Positions 6,086 to 12,866 of a stretch of 12,946 bases of DNA are shown piece after piece. The position numbers and the translations under genes are program-made. The notes below the pieces were generated by a model that did not search any database, was not told the DNA's origin, and saw only the letters and a list, made by a program, of their open reading frames with translations. Numbering within the stretch: position 1 is the first letter of the stretch; each line of letters starts with the position of its first letter. This DNA is from Litoreibacter sp. (GTDB lineage: Bacteria; Pseudomonadota; Alphaproteobacteria; Rhodobacterales; Rhodobacteraceae): assembly GCA_013042765.1 (NCBI GenBank), contig JABDPP010000401.1, forward strand, positions 1 to 12,946, given 5' to 3'.

Positions 6086-7305
6086 GCGCGCGCGGCTGCC
6101 GTGACCGGGCTGGAACGGCGGAACAAGACAAGCGCGATAATGCAGATAACGAGCATCATGGCGCCCAGCAGGATCGCCACGCCGGCATTCGCGTAGCGCT
6201 CGGCCATATCACCGGCAAAGCTCGGGGCAGCCATCATCGCGCCGTAGTAGATCGAGTAGAAAATCCCCATTCCGAAAGCGCGATCCTCTGGCGCGAGGAC
6301 CTCGGAGGGCAAGGTCATCACCGGCCCTGCGGCAAGACTGAACAGCGCGCCCACGATCAGGAAAATGGCCCAGACCGCCCAATCCGGCACGTAGAAAATC
6401 AGCGGCAGGAGCACGACAAAGCTGAGGAAACTCACCGAGATCGCCGTGTCGCGCCGCCCGGTCCGATCCACGAGGATGCCGCCCAGCGGCAGGGTAACGG
6501 AAAAGACCACCATGAAGGCGCTGATCAGGGAACTGGCCGCGGTGATCTCCCAGCCGCGCATGCTCAGGATCGCGGGCCCGAAGCTGAAAATCATCGCCAG
6601 AGCGCTGTTGTAAAGCGCCCAGATGATGCCCGCCATGAACAGGGCGCGGCCGGGGAATTTCCCGATCTTGAAGCCGGCCTGCGCCGGTGTTGCGCCTTCG
6701 GGTGTCCGGTAGAACAGCATGAAGAGGATAAGGCCGACTGCAACCAGTCCCACGACTGCAAACCGCGCCAGCGCGAGGCCGCCCGCCTCTCCGAGGATCG
6801 GCAGGACCAGCAGGGCCAGCGCGATGCCCACGGGCCATGACGTCACGAAAATGCCCATCGCCGTTGCGATCTCACGGCCGACAAACCAATCGACCACCAT
6901 CTTGGTCATCACGATGTTGATGACGACACCCCCAACGCCCGCCAGAAGCCGCCCCGCCACCTGCATCTCCCAACTTGATGCGAGGCTGAGAAGGAGGCCT
7001 CCCGCCAGCATCAGAACCATGCTGAAGGCCACCACGCGCTTGTCGCCAAACCACGCTGCAATGGCGCCGCCGGGGATGGCGATGATCACGCCCGGCGCAA
7101 GGTAGAAGCCAATCAGAAGGCCGATATCCGCCAGGCTCGCTCCGTAGTCACGGGCGATCAGAGGTGACAGCGCCGCCACCGACTGAAACTGGAACGCCAT
7201 GGTCAGCCGGGCGAAGAACAGAACGAAAAGGATCCACCAACGGTTTGAAATGACGCCGCTCCCGGAGCGGCGTGAGGCCGCGTTCGCTCCCCAATAACAA
7301 CCCAA
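6082..7305 (-). CDS. Major facilitator superfamily transporter
   Basis: The product is up to 407 residues with about twelve hydrophobic helices. The MFS loop 2-3 motif is seen as GGAIAAWFGDKR near residue 80, and its repeat in the second half as GGILVDRTGRRD near 275. It resembles CynX/NarK-like small-solute carriers, but the substrate cannot be assigned. The start is odd. The only standard start codon in frame is TTG at 7305, with a poor ribosome-binding site. The expected family-like N-terminus (ISNRWWILFVLFFAR) begins 18 codons later at an ATT (7249-7251), which has GGGAG seven bases upstream. A strong hairpin (7253-7273) covers that GGGAG. The gene follows the Rieske/GltS gene by 45 bases and is probably in its operon. 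Its stop overlaps that of LysR by CTAG. Confidence 0.88.
   Translation of the reverse strand: MGCYWGANAASRRSGSGVISNRWWILFVLFFARLTMAFQFQSVAALSPLIARDYGASLADIGLLIGFYLAPGVIIAIPGGAIAAWFGDKRVVAFSMVLMLAGGLLLSLASSWEMQVAGRLLAGVGGVVINIVMTKMVVDWFVGREIATAMGIFVTSWPVGIALALLVLPILGEAGGLALARFAVVGLVAVGLILFMLFYRTPEGATPAQAGFKIGKFPGRALFMAGIIWALYNSALAMIFSFGPAILSMRGWEITAASSLISAFMVVFSVTLPLGGILVDRTGRRDTAISVSFLSFVVLLPLIFYVPDWAVWAIFLIVGALFSLAAGPVMTLPSEVLAPEDRAFGMGIFYSIYYGAMMAAPSFAGDMAERYANAGVAILLGAMMLVICIIALVLFRRSSPVTAAARA
7253..7273 (-). other. Perfect inverted repeat (hairpin) at the MFS translation start region
   Basis: The arms ACGCCGCTCC (7253-7262) and GGAGCGGCGT (7264-7273) are perfectly complementary around one base; in RNA this gives nine base pairs with a three-base loop. 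In the minus-strand message it lies directly before the ATT at 7251, and its loop and arm contain the GGGAG that would be the ribosome-binding site. No T-tract follows on either strand, so it is not an ordinary intrinsic terminator. Confidence 0.7.
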
Positions 7306-7325
7306 ATCTCAGGGCGCAACGGCCC

Positions 7326-7356
7326 CGCTGAGCCGCCACGCCATTGTCGCTCAGCG
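7326..7356 (-). other. Inverted repeat spanning the stop codon of the Rieske/GltS gene
   Basis: The arms CGCTGAGC (7326-7333) and GCTCAGCG (7349-7356) are perfectly complementary with a 15-base loop. On the minus strand the first arm contains the TGA stop of the upstream gene. There is no following T-tract, so it is more likely a message-stabilising or processing hairpin than a terminator. With the hairpin at 7253-7273 it makes the short gap before the MFS gene strongly structured. Confidence 0.5.
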
Positions 7357-8961
7357 CACCCCGCCGTAGGCCACGCCCGACATCTCAACCATCTCCCTTT
7401 TCCAGCTGGTCAGATCGTCGGGGGAAAATTTCGACAGGTGATCATGGCCGCAGGCCCGGGCCATGACCTGCATCAGCTCGACGGAGGCCTCGAAGAAATT
7501 GGCCAGCTGTCGGGCCGATTTCTCCACCACGATCCGGTTCACCAGATGCGGCTTCTGGGTGGCGATCCCGACCGGGCAATTGTTGGTATGGCAGGCCCGC
7601 ATGGCGATGCACCCGATCGCCTGCATGGCGGAATTGGACAGCGCGACCGCATCCGCGCCAAGCGCCAGCGCCTTGATGAAATCGGCGGGCTTGCGCAGAC
7701 CGCCCGTAATCGCCAACGTGACATCTCCACGGCCAAGACCGTCCAGATGCCGCCGCGCCCGCGCCAGCGCCGGGATCGTCGGTACGGAAATGTTGTCGCG
7801 GAAGATGACCGGTGCGGCCCCGGTGCCGCCGCCACGCCCGTCGAGAATGATGTAATCCACCCCGACCTCCAGCGCCGCGTCGATATCCTTCTCGATATGC
7901 TGAGCCGAGAGTTTGTAGCCGATGGGAATGCCCCCGGTCCGGTCCCGCAACTCATCGGCAAACGCCTTGATCTGGGCAGGCTCCGTCCAGTCGGGGAACC
8001 GGGGCGGTGAGATTGCATCCTGCCCTTCTTCGAGACCGCGCACCTGTGCGATCTTGCCCTTGACCTTGTTGCCCGGCAGATGCCCGCCAGTGCCGGTCTT
8101 GGCCCCCTGCCCGCCCTTGAAATGGAACGCCTGCACGCGGGCCAGCTTGTCCCAGTCAAAACCGAAGCGCCCTGAGGCCAGCTCGTAGAAATAGCGTGAA
8201 TTGGCCTCCTGCTCCTCGGGTAGCATGCCCCCCTCGCCCGAACAGATGCCCGTGCCCGCCAACTCGGCCCCGCGGGCCAGTGCGACCTTGGCCGGCTCCG
8301 ACAGCGCGCCAAAGGACATGTCGGAGACGAAAAGCGGGATCTCAAGCCGCAGCGGCTTCTGGGCGTTCGGACCGATGATAACCTCGGTGCCGACCGGATC
8401 GGAGTCGAGCAGCGGTGCCTTGTGAAGTTGTGCCGTCAGGATCTGCAGGTCTTCCCAGCTCGGCAGCTCGGTGCGGGGCACGCCCATGGACTCTACCCGG
8501 CCGTGATGACCGGTCTTCGTCAGCCCGTCGCGGGCATATTGCTGGATCAGCCCGTTGCTGGGCTCTTCCTGCGTGCCGTGCGAGGTATCGGCATAAAGCC
8601 CCAGATAGGCCGTGCGATTGAACGGTTGCGGATTGTCCTGTGCCCAGCCCGCGATCTCGTCCTGATCGACCAGAACATCGTCGCCTTCGACCCACGCAGT
8701 GAACTTCGGCAGCTTCTCTTCGTTGGCATAGGCCGACACACCGGTGTCGAGCCGGTAATCCCAATTGTGCAGGCCGCAGATCAGGTCCCGGCCGCGCACA
8801 TGCCCGTCTGACATCAAGGCGCCCCGGTGCAGGCAGCGGCCATAGAAGACGGAAACTTCGTCATCGAAGCGCACAACCACAAGATCGACTTCCGCCACGA
8901 GCGCATATTGCGGCTTTCGATCCGGAAGCGTGCTGAGCGTTGCGACGGATATCGGCTTCAT
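7351..8961 (-). CDS. Rieske [2Fe-2S] domain fused to glutamate-synthase-type FMN/[3Fe-4S] domain
   Basis: The 536-residue protein has two recognisable parts. Residues about 1-105 are a Rieske domain with both cluster motifs: Cys43-x-His45 (CLHRGALMSDG) and Cys62-x2-His65 (CGLHNWDY). Residues about 165-510 are the FMN-binding synthase domain of glutamate synthase (COG0069 type): SDMSFGALSEPAK, GEGGMLPEE, GQGAKTGTGGHLPGNKV, DGRGGGTGAAP, and the [3Fe-4S] ligands Cys451-x5-Cys457-x4-Cys462. No glutaminase domain and no pyridine-nucleotide-binding domain are present, so electrons probably arrive through the Rieske cluster and ammonia, if used, would have to be free. Function is unknown; a flavin-dependent amination or redox reaction in the cytoplasm is the best inference. 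The ATG has GGGGA seven bases upstream. It lies downstream of an ABC importer and upstream of an MFS gene. Confidence 0.9.
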   Translation of the reverse strand: MKPISVATLSTLPDRKPQYALVAEVDLVVVRFDDEVSVFYGRCLHRGALMSDGHVRGRDLICGLHNWDYRLDTGVSAYANEEKLPKFTAWVEGDDVLVDQDEIAGWAQDNPQPFNRTAYLGLYADTSHGTQEEPSNGLIQQYARDGLTKTGHHGRVESMGVPRTELPSWEDLQILTAQLHKAPLLDSDPVGTEVIIGPNAQKPLRLEIPLFVSDMSFGALSEPAKVALARGAELAGTGICSGEGGMLPEEQEANSRYFYELASGRFGFDWDKLARVQAFHFKGGQGAKTGTGGHLPGNKVKGKIAQVRGLEEGQDAISPPRFPDWTEPAQIKAFADELRDRTGGIPIGYKLSAQHIEKDIDAALEVGVDYIILDGRGGGTGAAPVIFRDNISVPTIPALARARRHLDGLGRGDVTLAITGGLRKPADFIKALALGADAVALSNSAMQAIGCIAMRACHTNNCPVGIATQKPHLVNRIVVEKSARQLANFFEASVELMQVMARACGHDHLSKFSPDDLTSWKREMVEMSGVAYGGVR

Positions 8962-9010
8962 GGTCAGGTCCCCGCTGTTTTTCCGTTTCGTTTTGAATGC
9001 CCGATATCCG
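8946..9010. promoter_or_regulatory. Inverted pair of CGGATATCGG sites flanking the Rieske/GltS start
   Basis: CGGATATCGG occurs at 8946-8955 (inside the first codons of the gene) and, on the other strand, at 9001-9010. The two sites are perfect over ten bases and start 55 bases apart, close to five helical turns. The second site abuts the palindrome at 9012-9031. This may be an operator pair; the regulator is unknown. Confidence 0.4.
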
Positions 9011-9011
9011 C

Positions 9012-9031
9012 CTATTCTTCTAGAAGAATAG
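9012..9031. promoter_or_regulatory. Perfect 20-bp palindrome upstream of the Rieske/GltS gene, probable operator
   Basis: CTATTCTTCTAGAAGAATAG is self-complementary over all 20 bases. It lies 51 bases upstream of the ATG on the transcribed side. On the minus strand a possible -35 TTGATC (9048-9053) is followed after 17 bases by TCTAGA in the centre of the palindrome, so a bound protein would cover a -10 position. No match to a known operator class was recognised. It is AT-rich in a GC-rich setting, and no further copy was seen in the window. Confidence 0.6.
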
Positions 9032-9075
9032 ATAACGGGGCGATCAAATTGACGGGAGAGAAGGACCGAGGTGGC

Positions 9076-9102
9076 GCGCAGGGCAGCAAACCCGCCCCGC
9101 GC
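9076..9102 (-). other. Stem-loop after the second permease gene
   Basis: In the minus-strand message GCGCGGGGC (9102 to 9094) pairs with GCCCUGCGC (9084 to 9076), nine pairs including one G-U, around a nine-base loop. It begins 13 bases after the permease stop codon. No T-tract follows. It may end or process the ABC message before the Rieske/GltS promoter region. Confidence 0.4.
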
Positions 9103-9114
9103 AGACCTTTCTTC

Positions 9115-9867
9115 TTAGCGTTTGGCCGCGTAGTAGGCCACACGGCGCTCCAAGTAAGCCAAGAACTCCGAAATCGTGAAAGCAAGGGCGAAGAGAACGA
9201 TCAGAACCGCCCAGAAATGCCCCATCAGGAAGTTGGCCGAGTAGAGCTCGAAGAGCGCGCCGAAGCCCACGATCGAGATCAGCAACTGACCGATAATCAC
9301 GCCTTTGACGGCTCGGATGATGCCGATCCGCACGCCGCCCAAGATCTCGGGCAAGGCGGCCCAGAAATAGATCTTGAAGAACGCGTCCACCGGTGAGGCG
9401 CCGAAACTATGCGCCATCTCGACCAGCGAGCGGTTGATCTGCCGGACGCCCGCCCGCGAGTTCAGGATGATGATCCAGATCGCAAACAGCGCCGTGGTGA
9501 TGATGATCGATTTCATCCCGAAGCCGAACAGCACCATCAGCACCGGCACAAGTGCCGTCAGCGGCGCACTGAGAAACACGTTGACCCAAGGCAGGAGCAA
9601 TTCGTCGAGCAGACGGCTCTTGCCCATCAGGATGCCCACGGGAATGCCGATCAGGATGGCAGAGGCCACCCCGACCAAAAACGCGTAGGCGGTCTCGAAC
9701 AGCGCTTTCTGGAACGCAGCCGTGCCGATGATCGAAAAGAGCGTCGCGGTCACTTCGCTGAGCGGCGGCACGAAGAAGGTCAGGCCGCTCTGCCCGACGA
9801 TCTCCCACAAGAGCCCCCAGACCAGAAGCGACGACATGCCCGGCAGTCGGTATCCAAATAAAATCAT
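9115..9867 (-). CDS. ABC transporter permease, NitT/TauT (SsuC/TauC) type, second permease
   Basis: The 250-residue inner-membrane protein has about six hydrophobic segments. The cytoplasmic ATPase-contact loop (EAA motif) is EMAHSFGASPVDAFFKIYFW followed by AALPEILGGVRIG near residues 151-183. FVPPLSEV near residue 32 and the TauC-like LSAPLTALVPVLMVLFG (near 102) fit the BPD_transp_1 family. The ATG at 9867 has GGGGGA six bases upstream; Met11 is a possible alternative start. It begins nine bases after the stop of the ATPase gene. It differs clearly in sequence from the other permease of the cluster, so the transporter core is probably a heterodimer of two permeases. Confidence 0.92.
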   Translation of the reverse strand: MILFGYRLPGMSSLLVWGLLWEIVGQSGLTFFVPPLSEVTATLFSIIGTAAFQKALFETAYAFLVGVASAILIGIPVGILMGKSRLLDELLLPWVNVFLSAPLTALVPVLMVLFGFGMKSIIITTALFAIWIIILNSRAGVRQINRSLVEMAHSFGASPVDAFFKIYFWAALPEILGGVRIGIIRAVKGVIIGQLLISIVGFGALFELYSANFLMGHFWAVLIVLFALAFTISEFLAYLERRVAYYAAKR

Positions 9868-9876
9868 CGGATCCCC

Positions 9877-10677
9877 CTATTCGACATAGCTGCGCAGCGA
9901 GGCCCAGATCTCGTCCACGATATCGAGGTATTCGGGATCCCGGCGGATGTTGTCGACGCCCTTGTTGCGGAAGCTCGAGGGGCGGATGATCTCCGACACC
10001 CGGCTCGGGCGCGGCAGCAAGATCGCGATCTGGTCGGACACGTAAACCGCTTCTTCGATCGAGTGGGTCACGAAGAGGAAGGTCTTGTTTTCGTTCTGCA
10101 CCAGAGCCAGCAGATCTTCCTGGAACTTGCGGCGGGTCTGCTCGTCCACGGCCGAGAACGGCTCGTCCATCAACAGAACATCTGCATCCACCGACAGCGC
10201 CCGCGCAAGGCCCACACGCTGGCGCATACCGCCCGAAAGCTCGTGCGGATAGGCGTTCTCGAAACCGGCCAACCCCACATCCTTGATGTATTTCTCGGCG
10301 ATCGCCTCGCGCTCGGAAGCGGCAACACCGCGCATCTCCAAGCCAAAAGCCACGTTGCGGATCACGCTGGCCCAAGGCAGCAGCGCAAAATCCTGAAACA
10401 CGAAGGCGCGATCCGGCCCGGGGTCTGTCACTTCCTTGCCACCGACTTCCACCGTGCCGGAGGTCGGCTCCAGCAGGCCCGCGATGATCTTGAGCAAGGT
10501 CGTCTTACCGCAGCCCGATGGCCCAAGCAGGGACGTCAGCTGGCCGCGTGGAAATTCCAGCGACATGTCCCGCAGGGCTTCGACATCGCCGTAGTTTTTC
10601 GTGATGTTTTTGACGGAGACGGCGCTTTCGAATTCCGCAGAGGCGGCCGGCGCGCTTTCTTCCTTAATCTGAGACAT
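9877..10677 (-). CDS. ABC transporter ATP-binding protein, NitT/TauT (SsuB/TauB) type
   Basis: The 266-residue ATPase carries all the nucleotide-binding motifs: Walker A GPSGCGKTT (residues 52-60), Q-loop VFQDFALLPW (93-102), signature LSGGMRQRVGLARAL (147-161), Walker B VLLMDEP (167-173), D-loop SAVD and the switch His205 (FVTHSIEEAV). The first 20 or so residues form a Glu/Ala/Ser-rich extension. I chose the ATG at 10677 (MSQIKEES); a TTG at 10707 would add ten residues but lies inside the upstream gene. The gene overlaps the end of permease 1 by 14 bases, indicating translational coupling. It powers import of an unidentified small substrate. Confidence 0.95.
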   Translation of the reverse strand: MSQIKEESAPAASAEFESAVSVKNITKNYGDVEALRDMSLEFPRGQLTSLLGPSGCGKTTLLKIIAGLLEPTSGTVEVGGKEVTDPGPDRAFVFQDFALLPWASVIRNVAFGLEMRGVAASEREAIAEKYIKDVGLAGFENAYPHELSGGMRQRVGLARALSVDADVLLMDEPFSAVDEQTRRKFQEDLLALVQNENKTFLFVTHSIEEAVYVSDQIAILLPRPSRVSEIIRPSSFRNKGVDNIRRDPEYLDIVDEIWASLRSYVE

Positions 10678-11425
10678 AGCCACGTTCGTTTCCTTTGAAG
10701 AGTGCAAGTTCGATCTTTTCCAGCAGGTTCAGGAACAGAACCGCGAGAAGGATGATCGAGAAGATGGCCGCGTACATACTGGGATAATCAGCAATGGAAC
10801 GGCTGTAGGTGATGATATCGCCAACGCCCGTGGGCGTGATTTTGAGCTCGGAGAGAATAGCTCCGATGAAGCCCGCCGAGATGCCCAGACGCAGCCCTGC
10901 GAAGATCACGGGCGAGGCGGCCGGAATGATGATCCGCACAAGGATCGAGAGGTCCGAGGCCAAAAATGACCGGCCCATCTCCTTGTAGGATTCAGGCGTG
11001 TTGCGCACGGCGCCACTGGTGTTGAGTACGATGACGGGCATCGCCATGATGCAGACCACGAGGACCTTGGAGGTCAGCCCGATGCCGTAGGCCAGCACCA
11101 GAAGCGGGATCAGGGCGGCCAGCGGAGCCGCCTGCATGACGATGAAAATAGGTGAGAAGAGCCAGTCGAAGAACTTGCTCAGCCCGACCCAAAGTCCGAT
11201 GGCAATCCCCAGAAAGGCCGAAATGGCGACGCCGATGGCGAGCGGTTTGAGTGTTTCCGCATAGGCGGTGAGCATCGTTCCGTCGAGTGTCATCCGCACC
11301 AGTGCGGCCATCGATTCAAGAAAGGTCGGAAAGGCGAAGCTGACCGGGACACGGCCTGCTATTTCCCATGCCCCGAAGAGGAGCACGGCAGAGAGCAGTT
11401 TGAGCAGTAGGGCGCGGTTCTGCAT
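10664..11425 (-). CDS. ABC transporter permease, NitT/TauT type, first permease
   Basis: The 253-residue membrane protein has about six hydrophobic segments. The EAA-type loop is EMGRSFLASDLSILVRIIIP followed by AASPVIFAGLRLG near residues 148-180. FAFPTFLESM near residue 30 and MQAAPLAALIPLLVLAYGIG (near 97) are typical of the TauC/SsuC family. The ATG at 11425 has no good Shine-Dalgarno, unlike the strong one of the preceding binding-protein gene, which suggests lower expression. A stable hairpin separates it from the binding-protein gene. Its 3' end overlaps the ATPase gene. Confidence 0.92.
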   Translation of the reverse strand: MQNRALLLKLLSAVLLFGAWEIAGRVPVSFAFPTFLESMAALVRMTLDGTMLTAYAETLKPLAIGVAISAFLGIAIGLWVGLSKFFDWLFSPIFIVMQAAPLAALIPLLVLAYGIGLTSKVLVVCIMAMPVIVLNTSGAVRNTPESYKEMGRSFLASDLSILVRIIIPAASPVIFAGLRLGISAGFIGAILSELKITPTGVGDIITYSRSIADYPSMYAAIFSIILLAVLFLNLLEKIELALFKGNERGYVSD

Positions 11426-11459
11426 GAGTGTTTGGTCCGAAAAAGGCAGGTTGGGGGTA

Positions 11460-11493
11460 GCGCCGCCGCGGGAACACAGCCCCGCGGCGGCAC
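11460..11493 (-). other. Strong intercistronic hairpin after the substrate-binding protein gene
   Basis: GCCGCCGCGGG (11462-11472) and CCCGCGGCGGC (11481-11491) are perfectly complementary over 11 bases around an eight-base loop. In the minus-strand message two further pairs (one G-U) extend it to 13. It begins 11 bases after the binding-protein stop codon. The base run after it on the minus strand is C-rich, not U-rich, so it is probably a 3'-end-protecting or partial attenuation hairpin that lets the binding protein be made in excess over the membrane subunits. Confidence 0.7.
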
Positions 11494-11504
11494 TTGTTTT
11501 GTTA

Positions 11505-12482
11505 TCAGTTCATCGCCGCATCGAGCGGCTTGAGGTACCAGAAGTCCTCGATGTTGAGAGTGCTGGCATCACCATCGAGCTGACCGGCAGCGGAGTACCA
11601 CTCCATGTCGGCCTGTGCGGCTTTGCGGCCACCGCCGTTGGGATCGTAGAGACCGCCCTCAACAGCATCGGAGTAGAAGCCGTCAAGCTCGTCCAGGATC
11701 TCCTTCGGCAGTTGACCGATCGGTCCGTCGGGGTCGGTTTCACGACGGATGATGGTCGGATCCTCGTGCATGTCCTTCCAGACGCTTGCAAGCGCGGAGA
11801 CGAAGATACCTACCTGCTCCTCGTTCTCCTGAATCCAGGTCAGGTTCCCAAAGAGAGCCTCGTCGCTGGCTTCCACGTCGAACATCTCGAGCACGTTGAA
11901 GTTGCTGGCAGCGTCGCTGCGCATCAGCTTGTTCTTGTTCGACAGGTCGATGATCGTCGCATCGGCCCGGCCACCCAGAAGGGCTGCAACACGGTTCGAA
12001 GAGCCCGGCACATAGGAGCGCTCGCCGAATTTCATGCCGACACGATCCTCGATCACGTTGGCAATGGAGTCGGTGCCGCCGCCGCGCGAGTGCAGCAGGA
12101 TCGGCTCACCGTCGAGGTCTTCGAGCTTGCTGTACTTCGTGGTGGTCACGGGGAAGAACTTCAGCTTCGAGAGCTGGAAAATGATCCGCAGCGGCGCCTT
12201 GGAGCGCTGCATGGCCGCGTAAGGCGTGCCGAAACCGATATCCATCTGGCCACTCAGGACCGCCTGGATTGCCAGTTCCTCGTCGGAAAATGCCGTCCAC
12301 TCATAGTCCAGACCGTTGGCCTTAGCCCGGTCCAGCGCCACGAAGAACGCGGCCAGTTCGTCCGAAGGTGTCTCCGCCAGCGCGATCCGGATCTTTTCAG
12401 CCTGCGCAGTGGCAGACATCAGTCCGATCGCCAACGGGATGGCCATCGCCGTCGCCGTGATTTTTCCAAGTAATGTTTTCAT
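11505..12482 (-). CDS. Periplasmic substrate-binding protein of NitT/TauT-type ABC transporter
   Basis: The 325-residue precursor has a clear Sec signal peptide (MKTLLGKITATAMAIPLAIG, cleavage after TAQA near residue 28). The mature protein starts EKIRIALAETPSDELAAFFV and has the SsuA/TauA/THI5-like pattern: a first strand, then LDYEWTAFSDEELAIQAVLS, then GQMDIGFGTPYAAMQR near residue 78. SRGGGTDSIANVIEDRVG and LLGGRADATIIDLSNKNKLM (about 134-190) correspond to the second-lobe ligand region. No lipobox is present, so it is a soluble periplasmic protein. The ATG has a strong GGGAGG five to six bases upstream. It is the first gene of the importer series. The ligand is not known; no key residue identifies it as taurine-, sulfonate- or nitrate-specific. 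Confidence 0.92.
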   Translation of the reverse strand: MKTLLGKITATAMAIPLAIGLMSATAQAEKIRIALAETPSDELAAFFVALDRAKANGLDYEWTAFSDEELAIQAVLSGQMDIGFGTPYAAMQRSKAPLRIIFQLSKLKFFPVTTTKYSKLEDLDGEPILLHSRGGGTDSIANVIEDRVGMKFGERSYVPGSSNRVAALLGGRADATIIDLSNKNKLMRSDAASNFNVLEMFDVEASDEALFGNLTWIQENEEQVGIFVSALASVWKDMHEDPTIIRRETDPDGPIGQLPKEILDELDGFYSDAVEGGLYDPNGGGRKAAQADMEWYSAAGQLDGDASTLNIEDFWYLKPLDAAMN

Positions 12483-12785
12483 TTTTTCCTCCCGGTGGTT
12501 CCAGTTAATTTCGGCGTTGTGCCGTGTGGGGCTATGGCTTCATGACCATTTTGGGCCCCGTTTGAATGCTCGTTTGTGTTTCACCCTGTCCAGAAATGCC
12601 CGGCGCGCGCAGATGAGCCGGTCGGAACGCGCCTTTGGCAGAGCATTCTCCGAAGCATGGGCAACTTCCCGATCAAAGGGGTCGTCATACGCCTTTGTTC
12701 CTTCCGGTTGCTGACCTTTTAGGAGCACTCCCCGTCAGCATTTTTGTGGATCAGCGGCGTCTTCAGTGCCGGCAAAACCCACGCC

Positions 12786-12808
12786 TTTCATGATGAAACG
12801 AATTCATC
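12786..12808. promoter_or_regulatory. Cluster of ATGAA/TTCAT half-sites
   Basis: TTTCAT (12786-12791) and ATGAAA (12793-12798) form a 13-base palindrome around one G. GATGAA (12792-12797) and TTCATC (12803-12808) form a second, overlapping dyad. Three half-sites within 23 bases suggest a binding site for a transcription factor controlling the importer or a gene to the right of the window. Confidence 0.35.
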
Positions 12809-12828
12809 GGTGGAAAGGTACGCTCGAC

Positions 12829-12866
12829 AAAACTAATTTACCAGAAAAAAAATCGATAAAAACTAA
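12829..12866. repeat. Direct repeat AAAACTAA, 30 bases apart
   Basis: AAAACTAA occurs at 12829-12836 and 12859-12866. The start-to-start distance of 30 bases is close to three helical turns, so both copies face the same side of the DNA. The second copy overlaps the -10 box of the possible importer promoter. The low complexity of A-rich DNA makes chance a real alternative. Confidence 0.3.

Noticed and set aside
5848..6840. 330-codon plus-strand frame across the LysR end and the MFS gene
   Set aside because: Low-complexity, Arg/Gln/Asp/His-rich translation lying opposite conserved MFS helices and in another frame of lysR; no start signal.
11268..12473. 401-codon plus-strand frame opposite the binding-protein gene
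   Set aside because: The opposite strand encodes a protein with a signal peptide, strong ribosome-binding site and family pattern; this frame has none of these.
12540..12728. 62-codon minus-strand frame upstream of the binding-protein gene
   Set aside because: GTG start with no properly spaced Shine-Dalgarno and no recognisable similarity; kept only as a remark in the intergenic entry.
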